64,000 nucleotides of DNA from Cohaesibacter marisflavi (lineage in GTDB: Bacteria > Pseudomonadota > Alphaproteobacteria > Rhizobiales > Cohaesibacteraceae): the NCBI RefSeq assembly GCF_900115225.1, contig NZ_FOVR01000013.1:1-64000 (forward strand), read 5' to 3'. The position numbers were made by a program, and so were the translations under genes. Every line of letters starts with the position of its first letter. Within the stretch, counting starts at the first letter, position 1. The notes below the pieces were generated by a model. That model had not been told where the DNA came from and ran no database searches. It was given only the letters and a program-made list of their open reading frames with translations. This document shows, piece after piece, positions 56,065-64,000 of this stretch.

Positions 56065-57072
56065 ATGTTTGGTTTTATCCTACGCCGGGTTGGAATGCTT
56101 ATTCCAACCTTTATCGGCGTGACGCTTGTTGCGTTTTTCTTCATCCGGCTATTGCCGGGTGATCCCATCTTGCTGCTTGCGGGCGAGCGCGGCATTTCTG
56201 CCGAGCGCTATGCCGAGCTACAGCATGCTTTCGGTTTCGATCAACCGGTACTCATCCAGTATTTCCATTATCTGACAGGCCTGTTTCATGGCGATTTTGG
56301 AATGTCCATGGTGACGCGCCGTCCGGTTTGGGATGAGTTTTTCGCGCTGTTTCCGGCGACTCTCGAGTTGTCTTTCGTGGCGATTGTCATCGCGGTTGTC
56401 ATTGGCATTCCCGCTGGCGTGATTGCAGCGGTCAAGCGCGGCTCTATCTTTGACTATTCGGTCATGACGAGCGCGCTTGTCGGTTATTCCATGCCGATTT
56501 TCTGGTGGGCCCTGCTGGCTATCATCGTGTTTTCCGGCTGGCTGGAATGGACCCCTGTCTCTGGCCGTATTTCCGTTATGTATTTCTTCGAGCCTGTTAC
56601 CGGCTTCATGCTGATCGACTCGCTGTTGTCCGATCAGGCGGGGGCCTTTGAATCGGCCTTTTCTCACCTTGTACTGCCTTCTATCGTTCTTGCGACCATT
56701 CCAATGGCCGTGATCGCGCGTCAGACGCGCTCGGCGATGCTTGAGGTTCTGGGCGAAGATTATGTGCGCACGGCGCGTGCAAAGGGGTTGAGACGCGTTC
56801 GGGTAGTTGGCATGCATGCTCTGCGCAACGCTTTGATTCCAGTGGTTACGACCATCGGTCTACAGGTCGGTGTGTTGATGGCAGGTGCGATCTTGACCGA
56901 GACGATTTTCTCCTGGCCCGGCATCGGCAAGTGGATGGTCGACAGTATCTCCCGGCGCGACTATCAGGTGGTCCAGGGCGGCCTTCTGATGATTGCGATG
57001 ATGGTCATGCTGGTCAATCTCGTTGTTGATCTGCTCTACGGCCTTATCAACCCACGCATTCGGCACCGCTAG
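56065..57072 (+). CDS. dppB: Dipeptide ABC transporter permease DppB
   Basis: This 335-residue inner-membrane permease has six segments. The family-typical start is RRVGMLIPTFIGVTLVAFFF. The EAA loop region reads YVRTARAKGLRRVRVVGMHALRNALIP. The C-terminal LLYGLINPRIRH matches DppB. It starts at ATG 56065, 222 bp after dppA, past the terminator, and is followed by dppC after 10 bp. Confidence 0.95.
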   Translation: MFGFILRRVGMLIPTFIGVTLVAFFFIRLLPGDPILLLAGERGISAERYAELQHAFGFDQPVLIQYFHYLTGLFHGDFGMSMVTRRPVWDEFFALFPATLELSFVAIVIAVVIGIPAGVIAAVKRGSIFDYSVMTSALVGYSMPIFWWALLAIIVFSGWLEWTPVSGRISVMYFFEPVTGFMLIDSLLSDQAGAFESAFSHLVLPSIVLATIPMAVIARQTRSAMLEVLGEDYVRTARAKGLRRVRVVGMHALRNALIPVVTTIGLQVGVLMAGAILTETIFSWPGIGKWMVDSISRRDYQVVQGGLLMIAMMVMLVNLVVDLLYGLINPRIRHR

Positions 57073-57082
57073 GAGAGAAGCC

Positions 57083-57991
57083 ATGTCTGATACTACTCAA
57101 CTTATTGAGAATGTCTCTCGCCAGTCTACCAAAGCTGTGCTTAAGGAATTCTGGTTCTATTTCAGCGAAAACCGTGGTGCGGTGCTTGGATTGTTCGTCT
57201 TTCTGACGCTGGTGCTGCTGGCTTTGTTCGCTCCCTACATCACACCGCATGATGCAACAATGCAGTATCGCGATGCTTTGCTGGTGCCGCCAGCCTGGGC
57301 CGAAGGGGGCAACAGCTCCTATTTGCTGGGTACGGATGCTGTAGGTCGCGATATTCTGTCCCGCCTCGTTATCGGATCGCGTTTCTCGCTGTTTGTCGGC
57401 ATTGTTGTTGTTGTCATCGCGCTGGTAGGCGGGATCATTCTTGGTCTGGTTGCCGGCTATTATGGTGGCACTGTGGATACAATCGTGATGCGCATCATGG
57501 ACATCATTCTGGCCTTCCCGAGCTTGCTGCTGGCGTTGGTGATGGTGGCCCTGCTTGGACCGGGATTGCTCAACGCGATGATCGCGATTGCGATTGTCTA
57601 TCAACCCCATTTCGTACGCCTGACGCGTGCGGCGGTGATGGCCGAGCGAGATCGGGAATATGTCGTGGCGGCGCGTGTGTCCGGTGCCAGTTCGTTGCGC
57701 CTGATGTTCCTGACCATTCTGCCAAACTGTACTGCGCCGCTCATCGTTCAGGCGACGCTTTCTTTCTCCAGCGCCATCCTTGATATCGCGGCTCTTGGCT
57801 TCCTTGGCATGGGGGCTCAGCCACCAACCCCTGAATGGGGCACCATGCTGGCGGAGGCTCGCGAATTCATTCTGCGTGCCTGGTGGGTCGTGACCTTCCC
57901 GGGTGTCTCCATTCTGGTCACCGTGCTTGCAATCAACCTGATTGGCGACGGACTGCGCGATGCGCTCGATCCGAAATTGAAACGGTCATAG
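57083..57991 (+). CDS. dppC: Dipeptide ABC transporter permease DppC
   Basis: The 302-residue partner permease begins with a cytoplasmic N-terminus and then [19 protein letters not shown], the conserved DppC/OppC block. The EAA loop reads [22 protein letters not shown] 57083 follows AGGAGAGAAG; an overlapping longer frame is ignored. dppD follows after 13 bp. Confidence 0.95.
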   Translation: MSDTTQLIENVSRQSTKAVLKEFWFYFSENRGAVLGLFVFLTLVLLALFAPYITPHDATMQYRDALLVPPAWAEGGNSSYLLGTDAVGRDILSRLVIGSRFSLFVGIVVVVIALVGGIILGLVAGYYGGTVDTIVMRIMDIILAFPSLLLALVMVALLGPGLLNAMIAIAIVYQPHFVRLTRAAVMAERDREYVVAARVSGASSLRLMFLTILPNCTAPLIVQATLSFSSAILDIAALGFLGMGAQPPTPEWGTMLAEAREFILRAWWVVTFPGVSILVTVLAINLIGDGLRDALDPKLKRS

Positions 57992-58004
57992 GGAGATTGA
58001 CACT

Positions 58005-58859
58005 ATGAGTTTGTTGGAAATCAGAAATCTGACCGTTGAATTTGACACTGCCATGGGCCCGTTTCGTGCGCTCAAGGGGGTGGATTATACGGTCGACAAG
58101 GGCGAAGTGCTGGCCATTGTCGGGGAGTCCGGTTCGGGCAAATCCGTGGCCATGCTGGCAACGATGGGCTTGCTGCCTGATAGTGCAACGGTAAAGGCCG
58201 ACGTCATGTCGTTTGATGGTCGTGACCTCAAGACTGTCAGCCCCAAGGAACGGCGCTCCATCATCGGCAAAGATATTTCGATGATCTTTCAGGAGCCTAT
58301 CGCCAGCCTCAACCCGTGCTTTACGGTTGGCTTCCAGATCGGGGAGGTTCTGAAAACCCATCTCGATCTACGCGGCAAAGCCATTCGCTCCCGCACGATC
58401 GAATTGCTCGAAGCTGTGGGCATTCCCACGCCAGAAAAACGCCTGTCGAGTTTTCCGCACCAGATGTCTGGGGGGCAGTGCCAGCGTGTCATGATTGCCA
58501 TGGCGATTGCCTGTCAGCCCAAGTTGCTCATCGCGGATGAGCCGACGACAGCGCTGGATGTGACCATTCAGAAGCAGATTCTTGATCTGCTGATGCGCAT
58601 TCAGGCCGAGCGCCATATGGGCCTCATAATGATCACCCATGACATGGGCGTGGTGGCCGAAACGGCGGATCGGGTTGTGGTTCAGTATAACGGTGAGCAG
58701 ATGGAAGAATCCGGTGTGCTGGAGCTTTTCGAAGCCCCCAAGCATCCCTACACCAAGGCTCTGCTTTCTGCCCTGCCTGAACGGGCAGAAGGGGATCGCT
58801 TGCCTACGGTCAGCGATTTTGCAGCATCCTACAGCAAAGAGGATAGTCCAGCGGTATGA
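58005..58859 (+). CDS. dppD: Dipeptide ABC transporter ATPase DppD
   Basis: This 284-residue ATPase has Walker [10 protein letters not shown], the signature MSGGQCQR, Walker [13 protein letters not shown] and the oligopeptide-type C-terminal extension ([13 protein letters not shown]). The last sequence overlaps dppF by 4 bp (ATGA). It is slightly shorter than enteric DppD, which carries a longer tail with Cys residues. Confidence 0.94.
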   Translation: MSLLEIRNLTVEFDTAMGPFRALKGVDYTVDKGEVLAIVGESGSGKSVAMLATMGLLPDSATVKADVMSFDGRDLKTVSPKERRSIIGKDISMIFQEPIASLNPCFTVGFQIGEVLKTHLDLRGKAIRSRTIELLEAVGIPTPEKRLSSFPHQMSGGQCQRVMIAMAIACQPKLLIADEPTTALDVTIQKQILDLLMRIQAERHMGLIMITHDMGVVAETADRVVVQYNGEQMEESGVLELFEAPKHPYTKALLSALPERAEGDRLPTVSDFAASYSKEDSPAV

Positions 58860-59701
58860 GTGACAATCAGGAAATAATTCTCAGCGCCCGCGGGATTACA
58901 CGGGACTATGTGTCTGCTGGTGGTCTCTTTGGCAAAACTGAAACCGTGCATGCGCTCAAGGGCATCGACTTCGATCTCTATCGCGGGGAAACGCTGGCTC
59001 TGGTTGGTGAATCCGGCTGTGGTAAATCCACTCTGGCCCGCATTCTGACCCTTATTGATGCACAGACTGATGGGGAATTGCTCATCAGGGGCAATCCGGT
59101 GAACATCGCCAAGAAGAAGGTGTCGGCTGAGATGCGCCGCCGGATTCAGATCGTGTTTCAGAACCCCTATGGGTCTCTAAATCCACGCCAGAAGGTCGGA
59201 GCCGTGCTTGAAGAGCCGCTCAAGATCAACAATCCCGAGATGCCTGCCGAAGAACGGCGCCAGAAGGCGATGGATATGTTGCTCAAGGTGGGCCTACAAA
59301 AAGAGCATTTCGGGCGTTATCCTCATATGTTCTCTGGTGGTCAGCGTCAGCGTATCGCCATCGGGCGGGCCTTGATGCTTAATCCACGCATGCTGGTTCT
59401 GGATGAGCCGGTATCGGCGCTTGACCTATCCATTCAGGCGCAGATTCTCAACCTTCTCAAGGATTTGCAGGAAGAGTTCAATCTCTCCTACCTGTTTATC
59501 TCTCATGACCTCAGTGTGGTGAAATATTTCGCTGACCGTGTGATGGTGATGTATTTTGGCGAGATCGTTGAGAGCGCCACGCGAGACGAGATCTTTGCCA
59601 ATCCGCAGCATGACTATACCAAGACACTGCTGGCCGCGACGCCAAAGACGAGCATCGAATCCATTCGTGCGCGTGTGAATGCGCATAAAGAAACTGCCTG
59701 A
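58856..59701 (+). CDS. dppF: Dipeptide ABC transporter ATPase DppF
   Basis: The 281-residue second ATPase has Walker [10 protein letters not shown], signature FSGGQRQR, Walker [13 protein letters not shown] and [14 protein letters not shown] in the Q-loop region, typical of DppF. It ends the operon; a terminator follows. Confidence 0.95.
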   Translation: MSDNQEIILSARGITRDYVSAGGLFGKTETVHALKGIDFDLYRGETLALVGESGCGKSTLARILTLIDAQTDGELLIRGNPVNIAKKKVSAEMRRRIQIVFQNPYGSLNPRQKVGAVLEEPLKINNPEMPAEERRQKAMDMLLKVGLQKEHFGRYPHMFSGGQRQRIAIGRALMLNPRMLVLDEPVSALDLSIQAQILNLLKDLQEEFNLSYLFISHDLSVVKYFADRVMVMYFGEIVESATRDEIFANPQHDYTKTLLAATPKTSIESIRARVNAHKETA

Positions 59702-59728
59702 TCGTTCCTGTGCGATTTTTGATGTTTG

Positions 59729-59759
59729 GCCCGTCGGGAGATTTTCCGGCGGGCTTTTT
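59729..59759 (+). terminator. Terminator of the dpp operon
   Basis: A 9-bp stem GCCCGTCGG (59729-59737) / CCGGCGGGC (59746-59754, one G-U) with an 8-nt loop is followed by T5. It lies 28 bp past the dppF stop codon. Confidence 0.92.
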
Positions 59760-59880
59760 CTTGTCCTGAGGGCTTTCACGCGGGCCTTAAATGGGGCCTA
59801 GATGAACGCAGTTTAACTTGCCGCTGGCTCTCTCTGTCCATATGGTTTTCTTCGTATAAATTAGAACGAGGAGAGGCAAT

Positions 59881-60210
59881 ATGTATCTGGTGATGAACCG
59901 GTTTCGGGTGAAAGTCGGCTTTGAAGAGGCTTTTGAAGAGGTTTGGCGGTCGCGCGAGAGCAAGTTGCTGGAGCGTGAGGGTTTTGTGCGCTTTGATTTG
60001 CTCAAGGGCGAGGAAAGCGATGGCTATGTGCTGTTTGCTTCCCACGCGCTGTGGCAGGACAAGGAGGCCTTCATCGGCTGGACGAAATCGGCTCAGTTCC
60101 GCTCTTCCCACGGCAAACCGAAAAATGAAAACCCGGTTGAATATGCCGGTCCGCCGGTGCTGGAATGCTTCGAAGTGCTCGATGACCTGACGATCGTGGC
60201 GGCAGACTAG
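59881..60210 (+). CDS. ABM-fold protein, IsdG/HmuQ-like heme monooxygenase candidate
   Basis: This 109-residue protein has the antibiotic-biosynthesis-monooxygenase fold. The three residues that act in IsdG-type heme oxygenases are present: Asn6 (MYLVMN), Trp67 (IGWTKS) and His77 (RSSHG), at nearly the spacing of IsdG (Asn7, Trp67, His77). Such enzymes open the heme ring to release iron. No heme uptake genes lie nearby, so the role is inferred from residues only. ATG 59881 follows GAGGAGAGG. Confidence 0.78.
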   Translation: MYLVMNRFRVKVGFEEAFEEVWRSRESKLLEREGFVRFDLLKGEESDGYVLFASHALWQDKEAFIGWTKSAQFRSSHGKPKNENPVEYAGPPVLECFEVLDDLTIVAAD

Positions 60211-60270
60211 TCCATCATTGTGTCGCCCGGGCTCTTGCTTGGGGCTTAGCCCTGCGGATTGTCTCGTTGA

Positions 60271-60963
60271 TCAGCCCATATAGGCCTTGAGGGCCTCTGT
60301 TGGGTTTGCAAAAAAAGTTTCGCTCGGGCCAACCTGAGCGATGGCGCCATCCTGAACCAGCGCTGTCTGGTCTGCAGCGAGACGAGCGTCTTCGGGGTGG
60401 TGGGTCACCATGATGATGGTCTGTCCGTTCTTTTCGGCCAATGTGCTGACCAGCTTGAGCATATCCTTGCGCAAGGCCGGACCAAGGGCAGCGAAGGGTT
60501 CATCCAATAGCAGAACGGGGCGTTCTCTGAGAATGGCCCGAGCAAGGCTGGCGCGTTGACGCTGACCACCCGAAAGCGCTCGGGGCAGGCGCTCTGCCAT
60601 TCCGCTGAGCTCCACCTGATCCAATGCATCATGGACCTTTTGCCATTGCTGTTTATTCAGCTTGAGTGTCGGGTTGATACCAAGCGCGACATTCTGGGCG
60701 ACCGTCATGTGGTTAAACAGATTATGGTCCTGAAACAGCATCGAAACGGGCCTGTCTGCCGGTGCGAGAGGGGCCATGTCCTGCCCATCGATGAAGATTT
60801 GGCCTGACCCATGCGGCAGAAAGCCGGCAATGGCGTTAAGGATGGTGCTCTTGCCCGCACCGGATGGTCCGATGAGTGCGCAGAAACTGCCGGCCTTGAC
60901 CGTGAGGCTCACGGTCATTTGCCAATCATCAAGAGCGATGAAGAGGTGATCAATTCTTATCAC
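60271..60963 (-). CDS. thiQ: Thiamine ABC transporter ATPase
   Basis: The 230-residue ATPase energises thiamine/TPP uptake with ThiB and ThiP. It has Walker A GPSGAGKST, signature LSGGQRQR, Walker B VLLLDEPFAALGP and the switch H in VTHHPEDA. The start is GTG 60963, inside the end of thiP (14-bp overlap). It is the last gene of the unit, with no clear T-tract terminator. Confidence 0.94.
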   Translation of the reverse strand: MIRIDHLFIALDDWQMTVSLTVKAGSFCALIGPSGAGKSTILNAIAGFLPHGSGQIFIDGQDMAPLAPADRPVSMLFQDHNLFNHMTVAQNVALGINPTLKLNKQQWQKVHDALDQVELSGMAERLPRALSGGQRQRASLARAILRERPVLLLDEPFAALGPALRKDMLKLVSTLAEKNGQTIIMVTHHPEDARLAADQTALVQDGAIAQVGPSETFFANPTEALKAYMG

Positions 60964-62572
60964 GGCCAGCCAGTCCTTTGTCGAAAATCAAGAAAAATGC
61001 AAAGGCCACCAATGTCAGGATGAGGCCGGAGCCATAGGCCTGATCCATGTGGTATGCGCCCATTTGCTGATAGAGATAGAGCGGCAATGTCGGCGCGGTT
61101 GGCGAGCCGAACAGGGCAATGACTCCGAGGTCTCCGATGGAGAGCGCAGCTGTAATGCCGAGGCTGAGGCCGATGGGCTTGCGCATCAATGGCCAATGGA
61201 CAAGGCGGATTGCCGTTTTGCTGTTCATGCCCAATTGCTGAATCTGCTTGCCATAGTCGCGCTTGATTTGCCCCATTGCGGGGGTGAGCAGTATGAGCGC
61301 AAAGGGTACAGCCTGAAGCCCGTTGAGCAGGGACGTGAGCGGCAGGGCCAGTCGGTCAATCGGGATATGTTGATGCAGCAGAATGAACAATCCCGCCCCC
61401 AGCGCGATGGGCGGGGCGACCATAATGGCAAAACCGGGTAGTTCCACCAGGCGTCTGGTCTTGCCTTTGAGATGAATGGATAGCTGGGCCAATGGCAGAC
61501 TGATGAGCCCCATGACGAGGCACGCCCCCATGGCCACCGCGATTGACCGCAAGGCCGCGGGCAATAGGGCCGCCGCATCAAACGGGTTCATGATCAATCC
61601 ATTTACCCCTCTCAGGAACGCGGCCATCAAGGGCATGGCAAGGAATGCAAGGGCTAGAATAATGACGCTCCAATCCACCCAGCGGGACGCTCTTGATGTG
61701 CGGTCACTGCGATGGATCGCGCCTCCAAGGCTTTCGCCGGTATCATGGTCTTGCGTGATGAGGCGGGAGATGACGGCGAGACCTGCACACAGGATGATCT
61801 GGAGACAGGCCAGCAGGGCGGCGCGCTCAAGGTCAAAGTCGTAGCGAATGGCCTGATAGATGGCGAGCTCAATGGTGGTTGCCTTTGGGCCTCCACCCAG
61901 AGCGAGAACCACGGTAAAGCTGGTTGCGCAGAGCAAAAAGATAATGGCGAGCACGCCGGGCAGACGCTCCTTGAGCATCGGCCATTCGATATGGCGGGCA
62001 ATGGCTTTAGAACTCATGCCAAGCTGAGCGGCGAGGCGCCATTGCTCAGCGGGGATCGCCAGCCAGCCTTGCAGCAGAATACGCGTTGCAAGGGGCAGAT
62101 TGAAAAAGACATGGGCCAGCAGAATGCCGGGCAGGCCATAGATGGAAAAACCGGAGATGCCGATGCCTGTGGCGAGGGTATGCATGGGACCATTCTTGCC
62201 CCAGATGGCGAGCAGGCCGAGAATGGCAACGATGACCGGCAGGATGAAGGGCGCGCCAAACAGCGACAAGATGGCCGCCTTGCCGGGGAAGTTGCGCGTT
62301 GCCAGTGCTCTGGCCAGAGGAATGGCCAGCAACGCGGACAGAATGGCAGAGAGCGCCGCCTGCATCAGGGTAAAGCGAACGGCGCGCATGACATAGACGT
62401 CAGAAAACAGGCTGCTCAAGGCGCTGCCAACCGAGCTGGTCTCGCCTAGCGTGGGGGCCGCCATGGACCAAAGAGCACCGATGCTGGCGACAACGAGGGT
62501 AAGCGGTGCCAAAAAGGCGAAAAGTGCCGGAATGCCATTGGCAAAGGCTTTATGATTTGCCTGTCTGATCAC
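60950..62572 (-). CDS. thiP: Thiamine ABC transporter permease
   Basis: This 540-residue permease is made of two homologous six-segment halves, with an EAA-type loop in each (QWRLAAQLGMSSKAIARHIEWP in the first half and KQIQQLGMNSKTAIRLVHWP in the second). This double layout is typical of ThiP. The start is a GTG at about 62572. thiB lies 32 bp upstream and thiQ overlaps downstream. Confidence 0.94.
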   Translation of the reverse strand: MIRQANHKAFANGIPALFAFLAPLTLVVASIGALWSMAAPTLGETSSVGSALSSLFSDVYVMRAVRFTLMQAALSAILSALLAIPLARALATRNFPGKAAILSLFGAPFILPVIVAILGLLAIWGKNGPMHTLATGIGISGFSIYGLPGILLAHVFFNLPLATRILLQGWLAIPAEQWRLAAQLGMSSKAIARHIEWPMLKERLPGVLAIIFLLCATSFTVVLALGGGPKATTIELAIYQAIRYDFDLERAALLACLQIILCAGLAVISRLITQDHDTGESLGGAIHRSDRTSRASRWVDWSVIILALAFLAMPLMAAFLRGVNGLIMNPFDAAALLPAALRSIAVAMGACLVMGLISLPLAQLSIHLKGKTRRLVELPGFAIMVAPPIALGAGLFILLHQHIPIDRLALPLTSLLNGLQAVPFALILLTPAMGQIKRDYGKQIQQLGMNSKTAIRLVHWPLMRKPIGLSLGITAALSIGDLGVIALFGSPTAPTLPLYLYQQMGAYHMDQAYGSGLILTLVAFAFFLIFDKGLAGRDKN

Positions 62573-62604
62573 GCATTATCCCTCGTTTTCACATGTTGGG
62601 CTGC

Positions 62605-63627
62605 TTATTGACTAAGAGCGCCGAGCCACTCGTCCAGAGCTTTCTTGCGGATGGCGGGCACCTCTTCTGTGTCAAACAGCAGGGCCTTGTCTGGCTTTGC
62701 CAGATCCTTGAAGGAGGCTGGCCATTCACCCTCCGGCATGGCAACAGGATACATCCAGTTGGTTGTCGGAATGACGGTCTGCGCTTCCGGCCCGATGAGG
62801 TAGCTCAGGAAGGCGTTGGCCAGATCTTTGTTCTGGCTGGATTTGGTGACGGCAGCCAGCTCGACTTGCATATAGTGGCCATCCTTGAAGGCTGCGGCCT
62901 TGTAGTTGGTCTTGTTCTCGGCTGCGATATGATAGGCTGGCGACGTGGTGTAGCTCAGCACCATATCGGCCTGTCCTTCCAGAAACATGCCATAGGCCTC
63001 GGACCAGCCTTTCGTGACCGTGAGGATATGGGGGCTCAGTTGCTTCCACGCATCGGCGGCCTTTTCGCCATAGACATCTTTGACCCAGAGCAGAAGGCCC
63101 AGCCCGGGCGTGGAAGACCGCGGATCTTCGATAACGATCTTTAGATCGTCAGGCGCATTGATCAGTTCTTCAAAGCTGGAGGGGACGGAGGAGAGTTTGT
63201 TGCTATCATAGACAAAGGCGAAATAGCCCCAGTCGAAGGGAACGAATGTGCTGGCATCCCACTCAATGGGCAAGTGCAAGCCCTCAATCGCGACGCTGTT
63301 AGGCTCGAACAGACCGCTTTTCTGAGCATCCGCTACAAGGTTTGAATCAAGGCCGACGAGCACATCCGCTTTTGACGAGCCGCCTTCAAGGCGCAAGCGG
63401 TTGAAGGTTTCTGTCGCGTCGCCCGGAGAGACATATTCAACCGTGCAGCCGCAGGTTTTCTCAAAACCTTCCTTGATTGCTGGCCCGGGGCCCCATTCGG
63501 TATTGAAAGAATCGTAGGTATAGACGGTAAGGGTTGGTTTGTCGGCTGCATTGGCCGACGGGACTGCAACCAGAGACGTTGTCAGGCCGAGACTAGCTGC
63601 GAGAAGAGAAAGGGTCAAAGCTTTCAT
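62605..63627 (-). CDS. thiB: Thiamine ABC transporter, substrate-binding protein
   Basis: This 340-residue periplasmic protein binds thiamine and its phosphates. It has a signal peptide (residues 1-28, ending ANAAD) and the ThiB start LTVYTYDSFNTEWGPG. It then has FEKTCGCTVEYVSPGDA, and IEDPRSSTPGLGLLLWV. ATG 63627 is used. It is the first gene after the TPP riboswitch, so uptake is shut off when TPP is plentiful. Confidence 0.95.
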   Translation of the reverse strand: MKALTLSLLAASLGLTTSLVAVPSANAADKPTLTVYTYDSFNTEWGPGPAIKEGFEKTCGCTVEYVSPGDATETFNRLRLEGGSSKADVLVGLDSNLVADAQKSGLFEPNSVAIEGLHLPIEWDASTFVPFDWGYFAFVYDSNKLSSVPSSFEELINAPDDLKIVIEDPRSSTPGLGLLLWVKDVYGEKAADAWKQLSPHILTVTKGWSEAYGMFLEGQADMVLSYTTSPAYHIAAENKTNYKAAAFKDGHYMQVELAAVTKSSQNKDLANAFLSYLIGPEAQTVIPTTNWMYPVAMPEGEWPASFKDLAKPDKALLFDTEEVPAIRKKALDEWLGALSQ

Positions 63628-63785
63628 ATCATTCCTCAAAAAAGAGGCCACGCAGAGGCTCAGGCCGCGCGTGACGCTGGTATGTCGTGTGCATCTTGCT
63701 GCGGGGGAAGTCCTCTCGCATTAGATGCTCTAGCTATTGACCGGATTGGGTAGAGTGGAAGAAGGTTGGGTTTGTTCCAAGCTTC

Positions 63786-63873
63786 GTCTCTTCCTCCGCC
63801 GGTGTGATCCGGATCAGGTTCGACGGGTTCGCACCTTGTGCATCTCAGCCTGGTTACAGGCACCCCGGGACGG
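63786..63873 (-). promoter_or_regulatory. TPP riboswitch (THI element)
   Basis: Read on the minus strand, the region shows the conserved pieces in order: CCGGGGTGCC, GGCTGAGATG, ACCCGTCGAACCTGATC, CGGATCACACCGGCG and GGAGGAAGAGA. These are the pyrimidine-binding and pyrophosphate-binding helices of the TPP aptamer. It lies about 160 bp before thiB and should repress thiBPQ when TPP binds. Confidence 0.96.
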
Positions 63874-63878
63874 TCGAC

Positions 63879-63907
63879 ATACTAGAGATATTGTTTCTGG
63901 AATTCAA
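63879..63907 (-). promoter_or_regulatory. Sigma-70 promoter of thiBPQ
   Basis: On the minus strand, TTGAAT (63902-63907) and TAGTAT (63879-63884) are 17 bp apart. The expected start, about 7 bp further, falls at the first base of the TPP aptamer, which supports both calls. Confidence 0.75.
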
Positions 63908-63920
63908 TCGGCTTGCGGCT

Positions 63921-64000
63921 TTATACGGAGAACAAATCAATCACGATTGGCTGGCGTATCAACGCTAGATCGGCAACCCAGCCATCGGGTCGTCCATCAG
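63921..64000 (-). CDS. Possible C-terminal end of a further minus-strand gene
   Basis: The minus-strand frame ending in TAA at 63921-63923 gives a 25-residue protein-like tail, beginning DGRPDGWVADLALIRQ and ending DLFSV, running to the window edge. An alternative frame stops at 63965. Without the rest I cannot name it. It would end 14 bp before the thiBPQ promoter. Confidence 0.3.
   Translation of the reverse strand, partial: DGRPDGWVADLALIRQPIVIDLFSV

Noticed and set aside
61712-62449. A 245-codon frame opposite thiP
   Set aside because: The protein is extremely Gly/Gln/Asp-rich, as expected from the reverse of a membrane protein gene.
63660-63863. A 67-codon minus-strand frame between thiB and the window edge
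   Set aside because: It lies across the TPP riboswitch and has no independent support.

Overview
The window looks like a chromosomal segment of a marine-type alphaproteobacterium of the order Hyphomicrobiales (Rhizobiales). The pointers are two BA14K-family secreted proteins, a small membrane-protein gene inside a livHMGF-livK operon, DUF3126 and DUF2336 proteins, a bacterial transglutaminase-like cysteine proteinase, a PAS_5-type protein, and a CHCC zinc-finger protein. Cohaesibacter or a close relative is my best guess, but the genus is inference only. Most of the window is core chromosome: compact genes, short gaps, recognisable housekeeping products.

Layout. 1-4.7 kb: RBBP9-like hydrolase, purB, rpe, an Lrp/AsnC regulator and an N-terminal-nucleophile P1 peptidase, all on the minus strand. 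4.8-10.4 kb: a full branched-chain amino acid ABC importer (livH-M-G-F, a small membrane protein, livK) ending in a strong terminator. 10.8-15.3 kb: cueR, radC, map, sfsA, a CinA-like gene and gpt, followed by a tRNA-Leu(UAA) gene. 15.7-22.8 kb: an AT-richer surface-polysaccharide block made of a secreted clan GH-A-like protein, UDP-galactopyranose mutase, a GlfT2-like galactofuranosyltransferase and two PAPS-type sulfotransferases. 22.8-25.1 kb: small exported or membrane proteins, including two BA14K proteins and a protein built of 37-residue tandem repeats. 25.7-28.7 kb: an ECF sigma factor, a membrane anti-sigma candidate and an exported subtilase. 28.8-45.3 kb: mixed metabolic and envelope genes (FAD monooxygenase, crotonase-fold protein, cysE, gamma-carbonic anhydrase, transglutaminase-like protease, double PilZ protein, PAS protein, rhomboid, CBS protein, hisI, folE, Fe-S scaffold, yidD, thrS) plus a candidate small RNA. 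45.4-51.7 kb: exported beta-repeat protein, lytic transglycosylase, DUF2336 protein, Hpt protein and response regulator. 51.9-53.9 kb: nadK, cutA and a Nudix hydrolase. 54.2-59.8 kb: a dipeptide-type ABC importer (dppABCDF). 59.9-63.9 kb: an IsdG-like heme monooxygenase candidate and thiBPQ behind a TPP riboswitch with a well-formed promoter.

How the parts fit. Glf makes UDP-galactofuranose from UDP-galactopyranose, the neighbouring GT2 enzyme would polymerise or add it, the two sulfotransferases could sulfate the product, and the secreted hydrolase-like protein could trim it. The set predicts a sulfated galactofuranose-containing surface glycan, and this is the most interesting candidate system here. 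No polymerase, flippase or glycan ABC exporter is visible beside it. A second point of interest is the envelope/polarity group at 47.5-51.7 kb: the transglycosylase promoter region carries three TGATTCA heptamers phased at exactly 21 bp and a perfect inverted repeat of CtrA-like TTAACCAT half-sites.

All functional names rest on reading motifs and remembered family features. No database search was run. Coordinates read from the printed sequence could be off by one in places.
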